From Onthophagus taurus (lineage: Eukaryota > Arthropoda > Insecta > Coleoptera > Scarabaeidae), in the NCBI RefSeq assembly GCF_036711975.1, contig NC_091973.1, forward strand, positions 14,508,001 to 14,572,000: a stretch of DNA of 64,000 nucleotides, written 5' to 3'. The translations under genes and the position numbers were made by a program. This document shows, in pieces, positions 10,593-20,079 of this stretch (within the stretch, counting starts at the first letter, position 1; each line of letters starts with the position of its first letter). The notes beneath the pieces are model-generated. The model had not been told where the DNA came from and did not search any database. It saw only the letters and a program-made list of their open reading frames with translations.

Positions 10593-11168
10593 ATGGTCGT
10601 GTGTGAGGATTGTGGAAAAAGTTTTACTCGAGTTGACAATTTAAAAAGACATCAACGATTATCTTGTATTGGCAAGAGAATCAAGCTTGACGCACCGCAA
10701 ATTCCAAAAGCAGTAAAATGTGAGGCTTGCGATGATTATGTAAATAGACAATGTTACTCTGCACATTTACGAAGCAACGCACACAAGCGTAACGCTTTTG
10801 TTATAATCGATGACGGAGTGGAGAGAATAGCTGGAGCATTCGGTGACAAAATTGTCAGTTATCGAATAAGTGAAGAAGGTTTTTTTGTGGATTTGGATGA
10901 ATTTTCTCATAGAATTCGAGAAAAAATACTAAATCTAATACAAAGCGCAATCGATATTCACCGAAATGTAAAATTAAATATGGAATGTTTTGGTTTGTAT
11001 TTTTTACAATCAAAGGAAGACTGTGAAATAAAATCATTCAATACGAAAAATAAGGTAGTATCATTAGCGTCGGATCTGTATAAAATATATAAGGAATTTA
11101 TTGATGAAATTTCATCAAAAATGTCAGAATTCCAGGAACGAGATTCAGGTAAGCGTAATGTGACATAA
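10593..11168 (+). CDS. Polinton zinc-finger protein ahead of polymerase
   Basis: 191-residue frame. Residues 4-25 form a C2HC-type finger (C4, C7, H20, C25), and a second Cys/His cluster (CEAC...H...H) lies near residues 43-63. The rest is acidic/amphipathic and probably helical. It sits directly upstream of, and in the same sense as, the polymerase region. Zinc fingers at or just before the N-terminus of Polinton polymerases are common, so it is probably part of the same gene or a DNA-binding partner. No catalytic domain is visible. Confidence 0.7.
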   Translation: MVVCEDCGKSFTRVDNLKRHQRLSCIGKRIKLDAPQIPKAVKCEACDDYVNRQCYSAHLRSNAHKRNAFVIIDDGVERIAGAFGDKIVSYRISEEGFFVDLDEFSHRIREKILNLIQSAIDIHRNVKLNMECFGLYFLQSKEDCEIKSFNTKNKVVSLASDLYKIYKEFIDEISSKMSEFQERDSGKRNVT

Positions 11169-11223
11169 TATACCTATATATTAAAAAATAAATGTTTCAA
11201 TATTTTATTTAGGATGGACTTTA

Positions 11224-14200
11224 ATGCAAATTCTCTATATGGAGTTAAATTTAAACAAATATAATCCTATCAGAGCATCTAATTACATCGATCTACCATC
11301 GCAAATAAAAGCAAAGCGTGCTGTGATAAATATACAAAACGCGGATGATGCATGTTTTGCATGGGCTGTAACATCCGCACTACATGAACCGAACGGTTTA
11401 CCACAGAGGACATCTTCGTATCCGAATTACCTAGACTGCGGCTTAGACTATTCAAATATTGTTTTTCCAGTTAAATTACGAGATATACCTGTATTTGAAA
11501 AGCAGAACAAACTATCTATTAATGTATATGGAATAAATGAGTATTTTAAAGACGGTGTTATGAATTATGACATAATTACAATGTATATATGTCGACAAAA
11601 AGAAGAAAGACATATAAATTTATTATTGGTTACAAATGATTCCGGGAATAGTCACTATTGTTGGATAAAAAATCTGTCTCGATTACTATCATCGCAAGCA
11701 TCGCAGAATGGTCATGAAAAGTATATTTGCGACGGATGCTTGGTATTCTTTACGTCAGAAAATAAACTTATCCGTCATCAAAGTGACGATTGCAGCAAGG
11801 TAAGGGCAATTTTACCAACAACAAATTTAAAAATAAATAAATATGGAAATGAAGAAAAGGAAAATATACTACAGTTCGAAAATTTTGAACGACAATTAAA
11901 AATACCGTTCGTGGTGTATGCAGATTTTGAAGCATTACAGAAACCGATCGCCGATGCGGAAGCAACAGAACTTAACGATGATAATTCATACTCCGTCAAA
12001 TGTTTCAAACACGAACCTTATGCATTTGCATATTATATAAAATGTTCATATGACGAATCATTGTCGAAGTTTGAAATATATCGCGGATGTAATGCTGCTC
12101 AAATTTTCATGAGCAAGTTGGAACATGACGTTCTGAATATATACAAAAATTATTTAAGCCAACCAAAAGAAATGCTCCCATTACCACCTATTGATAGATT
12201 AATACATGAGATGCAGGATATCTGTCACATTTGTTCGCACAAAATAAAAGAAGGTAATAAAGTGTGCGATCATGATCACCTAACTGGGTTGTATAGAGGA
12301 CCCGCACATGCTGTATGTAACATCAATTATCAATTACCAAAGTTCATACCGATATTCTTTCACAATCTTTCGAACTACGATTGTCATATGTTTGTGAAAG
12401 ATATGGCATTAAAAGAAGAAGACGTGGACGTTATAGCACAGAATAAAGAAAAGTATATATCATTTTCCAAAAAAAATTATCGTAGGAGAAAACATTGACA
12501 GCAAGGGAAAGCTAAGGCGGGTTCATATGAAATTGAGATTTGTGGATTCATTTAGGTTTATGGCTTTATCGCTAGAGAAGTTGGGTTCATTTTTGGAAGA
12601 CAACCAATGCGTTCAAATGAGAAAATATTTTAGGAACGAAGAACAGTTTCGACTTATACGTCAGAAAGGAGTTTTTCCGTATTCCTTTGTGAATTCATTC
12701 GAAAAGCTGAATCTTACCGCTCTGCCAGATCGAAGTAGTTTTTACAATACTTTATGCGACGATAGTATAACCGAAGAAAATTATTGTCGTGCACAAACGG
12801 TGTGGAACTTATTTAACTGTCGCACTTTAGGCGAATATAGCGACATTTATTTAACGTCTGACGTTTTACTTTTGGCGGACGTATTTGAGAATTTCCGAAC
12901 CATCTCGATGAAGTATTACTCTTTAGATCCATGTCATTACTTCACAGCGCCGGGCTTCGGTTGGGATGCATTATTACGAATGACAGGGGTAAAATTAGAA
13001 TTATTAACGGACATAGACATGTTACACTTCTTTAAAAATGGTATTCGCGGTGGATTAAGTATGTGCACTAAACGCAGTGCGAAGGCTAACAATAAATTAA
13101 TGATGGAATTTGATGAAACCAAAGACCCATCTTATATTTTGTATCTCGACGCTACGAATTTGTATGGACACGCAATGAGACGAAAATTACCGACGGGGGG
13201 ATTTCGATGGCTATCAGATGAAGAGATTCAAAAGTTAGATATTTACAATACGGAAGACGATTCCGAAAAGGGTTACGTGTTCGAGGTAGATTTAGAGTAT
13301 CCGGAAGCAATACATGATGAACACAACGATTTGCCATTTTGTCCAGAACGGATTGTACCCCCAGGTTCAAAAAATGCAAAGTTAATAGCAAATTTGGAAA
13401 ATAAAACAAAATACATCATTCATTACGTGAATCTAAAGCAGTGTATCAAGTTCGGATTGAAACTAACGAAGATTTACAGAGTATTAGAATTTAAACAATC
13501 CAACTGGATGCGGAGCTACATCGATTTCAATTCCGATAAACGTGCGAAAGCTAAGAATGAATTTGAAAAAAATCATTACAAAGCAATGAATAACATCGTA
13601 TACGGTAAGACAATGGAAAATGTGGAAAAGCGAGTGGATATAAGACTAGTTACCCACTGGGAATGTCGTCATAAGAAACCGGGCGTGGAAGCCCTAATAG
13701 CTAAACCAAATTTTAAATCTTCGAAAATATTTTGCGATAATTTGATAGCCGTTCAATTGAACGTCGCGGAAGTTCGTTATTGCAAACCGCTGTATGTGGG
13801 TTTCAGTATATTAGAGCTTTCGAAAACCGTAATGTACAGCTTCTTCTATGATTACTTAAAAGTTAAATATGGAAATAACATAACACTTTTATACACCGAT
13901 ACTGATTCCCTAATCCTAGAAATTACTACTCCCAATGTATATGAGGATATAAAAGAAAATATTGAATTTTTTGACACGTCCAATTATCCGTTAGAGAATA
14001 TACACAATATACCTCGCGGTCGATCTGTGTTGGGAAGAATGAAAGATGAATATCCAAACAGGTGCATAACGTCATTTGTTGGAACAGGAGCTAAGGCGTA
14101 CTGCATCACCTTGTTGAATGATAATGTAAAGAAGGCTAAAGGAGTAAAGAAATATGTTATAGATAAACATTTAAGCGTGACCGATTATAAACGTGTGGTT

Positions 14201-14386
14201 GAATGTGGCGGATCGGTTCATAAAAAAATGTACATTTTTAAGTCAGAATTTCATACTATGTATACCGAATTAAAGAATAAAATTGCTCTTTCATCGTGCG
14301 ATGATAAACGATACATATTACCGAACGGATGTAATACTTTGGCGTGGGGTCATTGGTTGATAAAAAGATTGAATGCAAATAAATGA
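11224..14386 (+). pseudogene. Polinton protein-primed DNA polymerase B (pPolB)
   Basis: Family-B DNA polymerase of the protein-primed type, which would replicate the element. In order: exonuclease motif I (YADFEAL), an endonuclease-VII-like His/Cys segment (CHICSHKI ... VCDHDHLTGLYRG), ExoII (HNLSNYDCH), ExoIII region (YLTSDVLLLADVFE), polymerase motif A (YLDATNLYG), motif B (NNIVYGKTMEN) and motif C (LLYTDTDSL). All catalytic carboxylates I look for are visible. The region carries about one break, so this copy is scored as a fossil although otherwise well preserved. It ends about 100 bp before the convergent integrase gene. Confidence 0.9.
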
Positions 14387-14488
14387 ATTTAATTTAAAAA
14401 AAATTGTAAAGAATAATAATAATAATGTATTTGTAATGTTCGATTGTTAATAAAGTCTTGTAAACTTTTAAATAGGTCTTTATACGTT

Positions 14489-15424
14489 TTAAAGAACGTT
14501 AGTTTTTGAGATCCAAGAATTATGAGACGGACCTAATCCTAACCATTTCACAAACACTTGATTTCCTTTTCGCCGTAGCACTTTTTCCACCAAGTAGACG
14601 TCAGGATATTTAACTTTTTGTAATTCCTCTCGATAAAAACCACCCATAATTTTTTCATTGGATGCATCTTTGAGCAGATATGTTGTTGGGAAAGTATTAC
14701 GAACAGAATGTATTGTAAACACTTCGTTAGACCAATTGGGAGTATAGTTTTTGGTGAAGGCGTGTCGATGCTTGCTCACTCTGACGTGATCACCGACATT
14801 AAATTTTTTGGTATAAGGATCGACAATTTTTATGTAATTATATACAGTTTTTAACAGTGTCGATGCGTTTCTGTTATTTACCTCGCTAGGTTTCATTCCT
14901 ATCGTCCTGTGAACTTGGTTGTTATAATCCAGAATTAATTTGGGAAGCAATTCCAACCAACGATAGTTACCTTGCATACTAAATTCTTTCCACATTTTTT
15001 CTTTTATTGTTCTATTAAACCGTTCAACAATAGAACTCTTTAAATTGGAAAATGAACTGTAGTGATTGATGTGATATCGTGACATGAGCTTTTTAAAATC
15101 CTCATTGTAAAATTCTTTTCCGTTATCCGTTTGCAGATTCTTCGGTATGTTTTTCCGCTTTTCCGATAGAATTGTTTCCATAGCTCGCGTAACTTCTTTG
15201 CCAGTTTTGTTTTTTAGTGGTACAGCCCATCCATACTTTGAGAAAGCATTAATAACTGTTAGAATATATTTAAAATTACCATTTGCTTTTGAATAAGGTA
15301 TCATCTCCACTAAATCAGCTTGAAATAAGTCCGTTAAACCTTTTATAATAACACGTCTGCGTTTATACTTTTTCCTCGCGGACGCGTGCAACTCGTTTAC
15401 GACGGACCTTTTAATATCGCTCAT
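14489..15424 (-). CDS. Polinton retroviral-type integrase with chromodomain
   Basis: 311 residues. The RNase-H-fold core shows the DDE triad: D37 (FQADLVE), D100 (LQTDNGKEF) and E134 (SIVERFNRT). The N-terminal HHCC zinc finger is short or absent. The C-terminal 35 residues (YLVEKVLRRKGNQVFVKWLGLG...SW) form a chromodomain, which in retroelement integrases binds histone marks and steers insertion. The enzyme makes the 6-bp staggered joining seen at this element's ends. The gene runs opposite to the polymerase and overlaps the start of the next minus-strand frame by four bases. Confidence 0.93.
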   Translation of the reverse strand: MSDIKRSVVNELHASARKKYKRRRVIIKGLTDLFQADLVEMIPYSKANGNFKYILTVINAFSKYGWAVPLKNKTGKEVTRAMETILSEKRKNIPKNLQTDNGKEFYNEDFKKLMSRYHINHYSSFSNLKSSIVERFNRTIKEKMWKEFSMQGNYRWLELLPKLILDYNNQVHRTIGMKPSEVNNRNASTLLKTVYNYIKIVDPYTKKFNVGDHVRVSKHRHAFTKNYTPNWSNEVFTIHSVRNTFPTTYLLKDASNEKIMGGFYREELQKVKYPDVYLVEKVLRRKGNQVFVKWLGLGPSHNSWISKTNVL

Positions 15425-15846
15425 TTTCTGGATATTTCAATGAGCAGTTCTACCATAAATGGTTTCTTGAGTAAAATGGTCTTCGTTGTGGGTTTGCAAA
15501 CTATTTTATCTCCAAAGAAGAGAACATTTAACTTTTTATTTGGATCGAAGATACTCCCGTTAATAATCATTTCAACGTCTCCTTCAAATCGGTATTTCAC
15601 TATTTCACCAATATATAAATAGTTTATATATTTACTTACGTAACCTAAATTTTGAATAATGTAATAATTATCCGTTGTATCCGTAGTTCCATCTCCGCTA
15701 AACGTAAGTATAGTTGGTTGTTTGAAATATCGTTGTAAGTTTTCACGTTTATTAAAATGAGCAGCAATGTTGTGTCCGTGTACGTGTTTACCAAACTTAT
15801 CGATCGTCATACTAGACGAATGTTTTCCGAACTTGCTTAAACTCAT
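15421..15846 (-). CDS. Polinton protein of unknown function (141 aa)
   Basis: Compact frame immediately upstream of the integrase on the minus strand, overlapping it by four bases. The N-terminus has a duplicated FGKHSSSMTIDKFGKHVHG motif, and the remainder looks like a beta-rich fold with several aromatic residues (NYYIIQNLGYVSKYINYLYIG). No enzyme motif is recognisable. Position and overlap suggest co-expression with the integrase. Function unknown. Confidence 0.65.
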   Translation of the reverse strand: MSLSKFGKHSSSMTIDKFGKHVHGHNIAAHFNKRENLQRYFKQPTILTFSGDGTTDTTDNYYIIQNLGYVSKYINYLYIGEIVKYRFEGDVEMIINGSIFDPNKKLNVLFFGDKIVCKPTTKTILLKKPFMVELLIEISRK

Positions 15847-15915
15847 CTGCTCTAGTTCACAAACGTCGGTGTTTTAAAACAAAAAATGTGAGAGACGTAT
15901 ATTTATGATAATATT

Positions 15916-17079
15916 TTAACGTATAATCTCGGCCTCTGTTAGCTCCGATATTATTGATGATATTTCATTGACATGTGCAGAATGACCTGCAGTTTGCGAG
16001 GCCATCAACAAACGCAGTCTGTCGACAAGTTCGTTGGGATCGTCCCAATACTCGTATTCGATAAGAGCCCCAGGAACGACTTGTTTTTGTAATGCACCAC
16101 CGACTTTTTTCTTCGGATTCGGCCAGTATTTAGCCCAATGCACCTTGGGTTTGTTACCTTCAACGATAGGCTTGATAATATTCTGAAATTTCCCACTGTC
16201 GTCCTCAGTAGTCATACCTGCCTCTGGAATGTAATTAATGTACGGAGCATTTGAACGTAGTAAGATATCTTTGTAGTTGCGCATGTCCTGAATTGTAAAT
16301 TTGCCCGGTTCGTTTTTAAATAGTAAATCATATAAACCAACGGTTCCCGTATATTTGAAGTTTCCAACGTGAATATCCTGATCCTCAAAGTGAACAGGAC
16401 TGACTCCAATGTAGAAACCTTCGGGAGTTTCGCGAACACCGTATAAACGATCATAATCATCTTTTAAATCAGTTGTTAAACCAACAATATACGTTCTGGG
16501 CAAAGGATGAAACTGACTCAAAGCGGCTTGTACCTCTGGAGACTCCAATCTTTCTTCTATTTCATCTTTAAGTCGTTCTATTCGATTATGTGCGTCCGAA
16601 ATAAGAGCTCCGGTATCCTCGCTAGAATCGAGGAGTTCTTCTTCTTCGCCCGGCGGAACTTCATATACTTCTTCTTCTGCATGAGCTAATGGACCAAGAG
16701 GAGAAGACGTGGGAGAAGATACCAACCTTTTTTCAGGAGTCGATGTAGCAAATTTTCGTCGTTGTTCTTTTAATGGAACTTTCGGTTTTCGAATAAAATA
16801 TTCGGTCTCGGTTTTAGCTGGTACGTCAGAAATATCCGGCGAGTAGCGTTGTATCTTAGATATCAATTTTTCTTCTTTTGGAGATAAACTTCGTTTTGGA
16901 ATGGATAGTAAAGGCGCAGTGTCAAGTTTTGCGATAATATCCTGTAAGGGCCTTGCGATGGGTGCATATGCGGTTTCCGACCGAATCCTTGACTCCTCTA
17001 AGTCTTCTTTTAAAGAACGAATTTTGTCTCTCACGACTTCTCGTGCCGCGATAAGTTCTGCAGCTATCGTCTTGTTCAT
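15916..17079 (-). CDS. Polinton protein with DUF8207-like C-terminal domain
   Basis: 387 residues. The N-terminal 60 residues are a coiled-coil-like helix rich in Arg, Glu and Leu, followed by a Pro/Ser-rich linker and a very acidic stretch (EEEVYEVPPGEEEELLDSSED). From about residue 235 there is a conserved domain with FKYTGTVGLYDLLFKNEPG and later YINYIPE, which I recognise as the pattern of insect proteins with DUF8207. The biochemical role is unknown. Placement between the ATPase and integrase, and its recurrence in insect Polintons, suggest a structural or packaging role, which is inference. Confidence 0.65.
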   Translation of the reverse strand: MNKTIAAELIAAREVVRDKIRSLKEDLEESRIRSETAYAPIARPLQDIIAKLDTAPLLSIPKRSLSPKEEKLISKIQRYSPDISDVPAKTETEYFIRKPKVPLKEQRRKFATSTPEKRLVSSPTSSPLGPLAHAEEEVYEVPPGEEEELLDSSEDTGALISDAHNRIERLKDEIEERLESPEVQAALSQFHPLPRTYIVGLTTDLKDDYDRLYGVRETPEGFYIGVSPVHFEDQDIHVGNFKYTGTVGLYDLLFKNEPGKFTIQDMRNYKDILLRSNAPYINYIPEAGMTTEDDSGKFQNIIKPIVEGNKPKVHWAKYWPNPKKKVGGALQKQVVPGALIEYEYWDDPNELVDRLRLLMASQTAGHSAHVNEISSIISELTEAEIIR

Positions 17080-17130
17080 TGTATGATGTATGTGAAGTTA
17101 CTACGAACTGTACAGCTGAAGTCGTTAGTT

Positions 17131-17883
17131 TTAAACTTCAATGAATTTATCAAAACCCTTACGGTAACGTCCCTTAGATACACTACAATCTAAATCAATA
17201 ACTAGGATGCCGTGTCTATTCTCCCAACAAGCATCGCTAATTTCCTTTAGCCGATGAAACTCCATATCGCTCATTATGTGATCTTCAAATACGTGTTTTA
17301 AATTTGTTAAGTCTTGTTTAAATAACACCAAAAAGTTACAATTATCGCGAACTAATTGTTTTGGAATTGCACTATAACTTTGACAAATTAGAAAACAATC
17401 AATGTTTTTATGTCGACCATACGAAAAAAATTCCTTAATGACATTTTGACCTGTACAGGAAACATCGTCAAATACGACTACCGAATATTCTTTCGCATCT
17501 TCCGGTCGAATGAACTCGTCTATATTAGAAAATTCATAGTAACCGCAATCTTTTATAGGTTCAATTAAACGTCTTAAAAAATCGTACTTATTTTGGTATA
17601 ACGAATTAGAGCATAAGTACAAGTTTAGGAAGCGCAACCCATTACGTGCAACTAAAAGCGATAACATAGCATTTGTTTTTCCGACACCTGAGGGTCCTAC
17701 AATTAAACCTCGCTTACATTTTCCACCAAATAAATTGCTGTGTCTTGTAAAGTGTTCTTCGACCGAACCATTACTAAAATTTACTATAGGCAGTGTTAGA
17801 AGTTGCGGTAAACATTTTAATTTCTCGTCGATCATGATTCTCGTACTAAATGAATTGGATAAGACTGAATGAAAATATAGCAA
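17131..17883 (-). CDS. Polinton FtsK/HerA-type packaging ATPase
   Basis: 250 residues. The Walker A loop GPSGVGKT lies at 63-70 and Walker B VVVFDD at 135-140, followed by a downstream sensor-like region (FLICQSYSAIPKQLVRDNC). This is the genome-packaging ATPase shared by Polintons, virophages and adeno-like viruses, and it would pump DNA into the capsid. Length is normal for the family. No damage is apparent. Confidence 0.92.
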   Translation of the reverse strand: MLYFHSVLSNSFSTRIMIDEKLKCLPQLLTLPIVNFSNGSVEEHFTRHSNLFGGKCKRGLIVGPSGVGKTNAMLSLLVARNGLRFLNLYLCSNSLYQNKYDFLRRLIEPIKDCGYYEFSNIDEFIRPEDAKEYSVVVFDDVSCTGQNVIKEFFSYGRHKNIDCFLICQSYSAIPKQLVRDNCNFLVLFKQDLTNLKHVFEDHIMSDMEFHRLKEISDACWENRHGILVIDLDCSVSKGRYRKGFDKFIEV

Positions 17884-17918
17884 AAGAAACTATATATACA
17901 TATATTTAAGAAGAAGAA

Positions 17919-17998
17919 TAATAATAATAATAATAATAATAATAAGTATAATACCTTAACCATTTAACCTAACATAACCTAACCTAACCTAACCTAAG
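17919..17998 (+). repeat. AAT microsatellite and short CCTAA array
   Basis: A (AAT)n run at about 17919-17943 is followed by AACATAACCTAACCTAACC and more, giving at least four perfect CCTAA units (about 17975-17996). CCTAA/TTAGG is the insect telomere pentamer. A run this short inside a Polinton is probably just simple sequence. Confidence 0.7.
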
Positions 17999-18016
17999 GA
18001 AGAGGAGGAAAAATGG

Positions 18017-18190
18017 TTACCACTCCTCCTCCTCTTCCTGCTCATCCCGCACTTCATACGGGGGAGGAGGCGCTGCAGGTGTCGGTGTCGGAGGTTCTAT
18101 CCCAGTCGAACAATGGTGTATGTGCATGTTTTGAACATGCACCTGCCCTCTCACCACTGCCGACTCTGAGACAATACTGTTTACCTAAGA
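18017..18190 (-). CDS. small Polinton frame with proline-rich PPPPYEV and acidic tail
   Basis: Minus-strand open stretch. From the ATG at 18127 it encodes 36 residues, with PPTPTP, then AAPPPPYEV, then an acidic end (EEEEEW) and a stop at 18017-18019. PPxY is the motif that recruits Nedd4-type ubiquitin ligases and occurs in capsid-associated proteins of several viruses; its use here is inference. The open frame continues upstream of that ATG without an obvious start. A 9-bp inverted repeat, GTGCATGTT/AACATGCAC, overlaps it at 18122-18142. Confidence 0.45.
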
Positions 18191-18193
18191 AGA

Positions 18194-18328
18194 TTATGAA
18201 ATTAAAAACGTGCAAAAAAGATTATAGATATAGCCTACCAGCTGAAACAGGGTATCTACTTTGACCTCCAAAGACGCAACTCTTCGCTCCAACGTGAGCA
18301 CCCTCCCGAAGTTGTTGCTACCGGACAT
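18194..18328 (-). CDS. small Polinton frame with heptad-like helix (44 aa)
   Basis: ATG at 18328, nine bases past the stop of the 18337-19314 gene. The product has the segment LERRVASLEVKVDTLFQLV, with hydrophobic residues at heptad spacing, so a short coiled coil is likely. It is followed by another hydrophobic stretch. No homologue is recognised. The close spacing to the gene before it favours a real reading frame over chance. Confidence 0.45.
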   Translation of the reverse strand: MSGSNNFGRVLTLERRVASLEVKVDTLFQLVGYIYNLFCTFLIS

Positions 18329-18336
18329 CTTTTTAG

Positions 18337-19314
18337 CTAGGAAGGGAAGTTATTAGTATGTAAAGAAGACAAAATGAATTCTGCTTTTTTCATTTCAACG
18401 GTTAATGTTGCAACGGTGATGTCGAGTGACGTTGTTAAAGAGTGGTTAGAACTCGACGCCAGCCCTTCCCTAAACTGTGCAAGTTCTCTCAAAGAGGTCT
18501 GCAATTGAAGTACCTTTGCATGAAGGTCTTTATAAAAATTTTGATACAAAATATTAATTTCGGTCAAAATCTCCTCTTTGGTTGTTTCTACTGCTGCACA
18601 CATTGCATTTGAAAAAAGGCTGGCAGGTACATCGGAAATGACTGAAGTAGCGGGAATTGTGTCCACCCTTAAGATTTGTACTTTCGGGCTTAATGAGGGA
18701 ACTTCTATGTTAGGAATGTTTATGTTAGTAGGGGGAGTGGGAATCGACGAAGCTTTAGAAGAAGAAGCCTTAGAAACAAAAGCTGCATTAATAGCTTTAA
18801 GGTATGTCCGGTTTTCGGTGCAGTGTTGGGATACCGCCATTAAAGAAAGAGAGTCGTTGGACTCATCGCCGCTAGCCACTTCCGAGTGTGTCACTTCAAC
18901 CTTTGACAGAGTCGCAGGTTCAACTGACACACGCTTGTGTTTGGTACTTCGCGAACGAGCACGGGTCTCCCGTCGAAGCTCTCTATACTTATCTGGCGGT
19001 AACCACACACCTGCACCCTTCTTCCGGTGTTCACGGTTCCCCGACTTTCGACGAAGTGAAAGTGAAAGGTGTTTCACATTCTTATCGTCGACTTTCGAGG
19101 AACCTACGATGTTTGGAAGCGCCGTAGCTTGCTGCACATTAGATTCAACGTTTGGATCCATCGGCTGCTCATTAGGCTGCACGTTTGGATCCAGAGCCTT
19201 CTCAACAGTCGACATGTTCAACAGGTTTATGTCAAAACTGTTTAACAGAAAGGATTCCTGGCTGGCGAAACCCGGAGCAGTTAAATCAATTTGACTAAAA
19301 CCGTCTTGAGACAT
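18337..19314 (-). CDS. Polinton protein of unknown function (325 aa)
   Basis: Starts at the ATG at 19312-19314, directly after an acceptor-like sequence (TTTTCTTATCAAG). It is Ser/Thr-rich, with a repeated PNVQPNEQPMDPNVESN segment near residue 40, a basic patch at about 80-130 (RRKSGNREHRKKGAG, RSRSTKHKR) and a C-terminal amphipathic helix region. No enzyme motif is seen. The basic low-complexity middle could bind nucleic acid. It lies downstream of a TATA/initiator pair and a ladder of donor-like motifs. Function unknown. Confidence 0.6.
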   Translation of the reverse strand: MSQDGFSQIDLTAPGFASQESFLLNSFDINLLNMSTVEKALDPNVQPNEQPMDPNVESNVQQATALPNIVGSSKVDDKNVKHLSLSLRRKSGNREHRKKGAGVWLPPDKYRELRRETRARSRSTKHKRVSVEPATLSKVEVTHSEVASGDESNDSLSLMAVSQHCTENRTYLKAINAAFVSKASSSKASSIPTPPTNINIPNIEVPSLSPKVQILRVDTIPATSVISDVPASLFSNAMCAAVETTKEEILTEINILYQNFYKDLHAKVLQLQTSLRELAQFREGLASSSNHSLTTSLDITVATLTVEMKKAEFILSSLHTNNFPS

Positions 19315-19365
19315 CTTGATAAGAAAAGAAAATTAATTAATTTTATTTTAATAAAAAAAAACATG

Positions 19366-20012
19366 TATACTTACATCGCTTGATGAAAAATACAGTTGCA
19401 CGTTAAAATCTAACTGCAGAGGGTGCTTGTCAACAAAGTGCTGAATGATAGGATATGAATGATAAAACGTTCGAAAAAATAAAGTTATGCTTACCAATAA
19501 AAGTTAACTTGAAAAAATAGAAGGAGCTATAGGAATGAAAAACACAAGATTAAAAACAATATATGTCAAGAAAGGAGACTATACTTACCAGAAAAAAGTT
19601 GCAAAGTTGCTGAAATTACGATGTTAAAAACTGATCGGTCTAATCGAACTGATCAGCAGTAAGCTCCTGTAGGAATTGGGAAAAAAATATCAATTTAACA
19701 TAACAAACAAATAAACAAGTTGTACTCACAAAAACAAAGTAGAACGAGCTGTCATGATGAAATAAAGCAAGAATATATTATATAAACATGGAAGTAGAAA
19801 AGGTTACTTACCAAATAAAACACAGCAAAAAAAGAGAAAGCTGAATGAGCAAGGATGTCTAGGAGTGGAAAAAACAATTTTAAATATTATATAAACATGC
19901 AAAACAAATATAGTTTTACTCACCAAAAAAGAGAAAGTTGTAGAAAGAGCTGTAGTGATGGAGAGAAAATGAACGTTATATAAACATGATAATAAAGAAG
20001 GTTGTACTTACC
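19366..20012 (-). other. ladder of seven splice-donor-like motifs
   Basis: GTAAGT/GTGAGT-type motifs on the minus strand begin at 20011, 19923, 19811, 19729, 19588, 19494 and 19374, spaced 82-141 bp. Between them lie acceptor-like ends (for example CATCATGACAG, CATCACTACAG, AATTCCTACAG). The units share loose sequence similarity (ATATAAACATG, GAGCTGT), so they probably arose by tandem duplication. There is no long reading frame. The simplest reading is a multi-exon untranslated leader ahead of the 18337-19314 gene. Confidence 0.55.
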
Positions 20013-20041
20013 AAAAAAACTGAAGAACACAAACACTTAAG

Positions 20042-20074
20042 TGACTTTCAAAGGCTGGGAGGTGCCTTCTTATA
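20042..20074 (-). promoter_or_regulatory. TATA box and initiator in the Polinton
   Basis: On the minus strand TATAAGAAGG begins at 20074 and an initiator-like GTCACTT places +1 at 20042, 32 bases downstream, the normal insect spacing. The first donor-like motif follows at 20011, which would make a first exon of about 31 bases. Confidence 0.55.
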
Positions 20075-20079
20075 CTAGA

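Noticed and set aside
14386-14488. Gap between Polinton polymerase and integrase considered for an RNA gene
   Set aside because: Only about 100 AT-rich bases with convergent AATAAA-like signals. No stable structure is evident.
18578-19294. 238-residue plus-strand frame opposite the Polinton 18337-19314 gene
   Set aside because: Only one strand can be the gene. The minus frame has the acceptor-like site, a nearby promoter and a better fit to neighbouring gene direction; the plus frame has Cys/Ser-rich, shadow-like composition.
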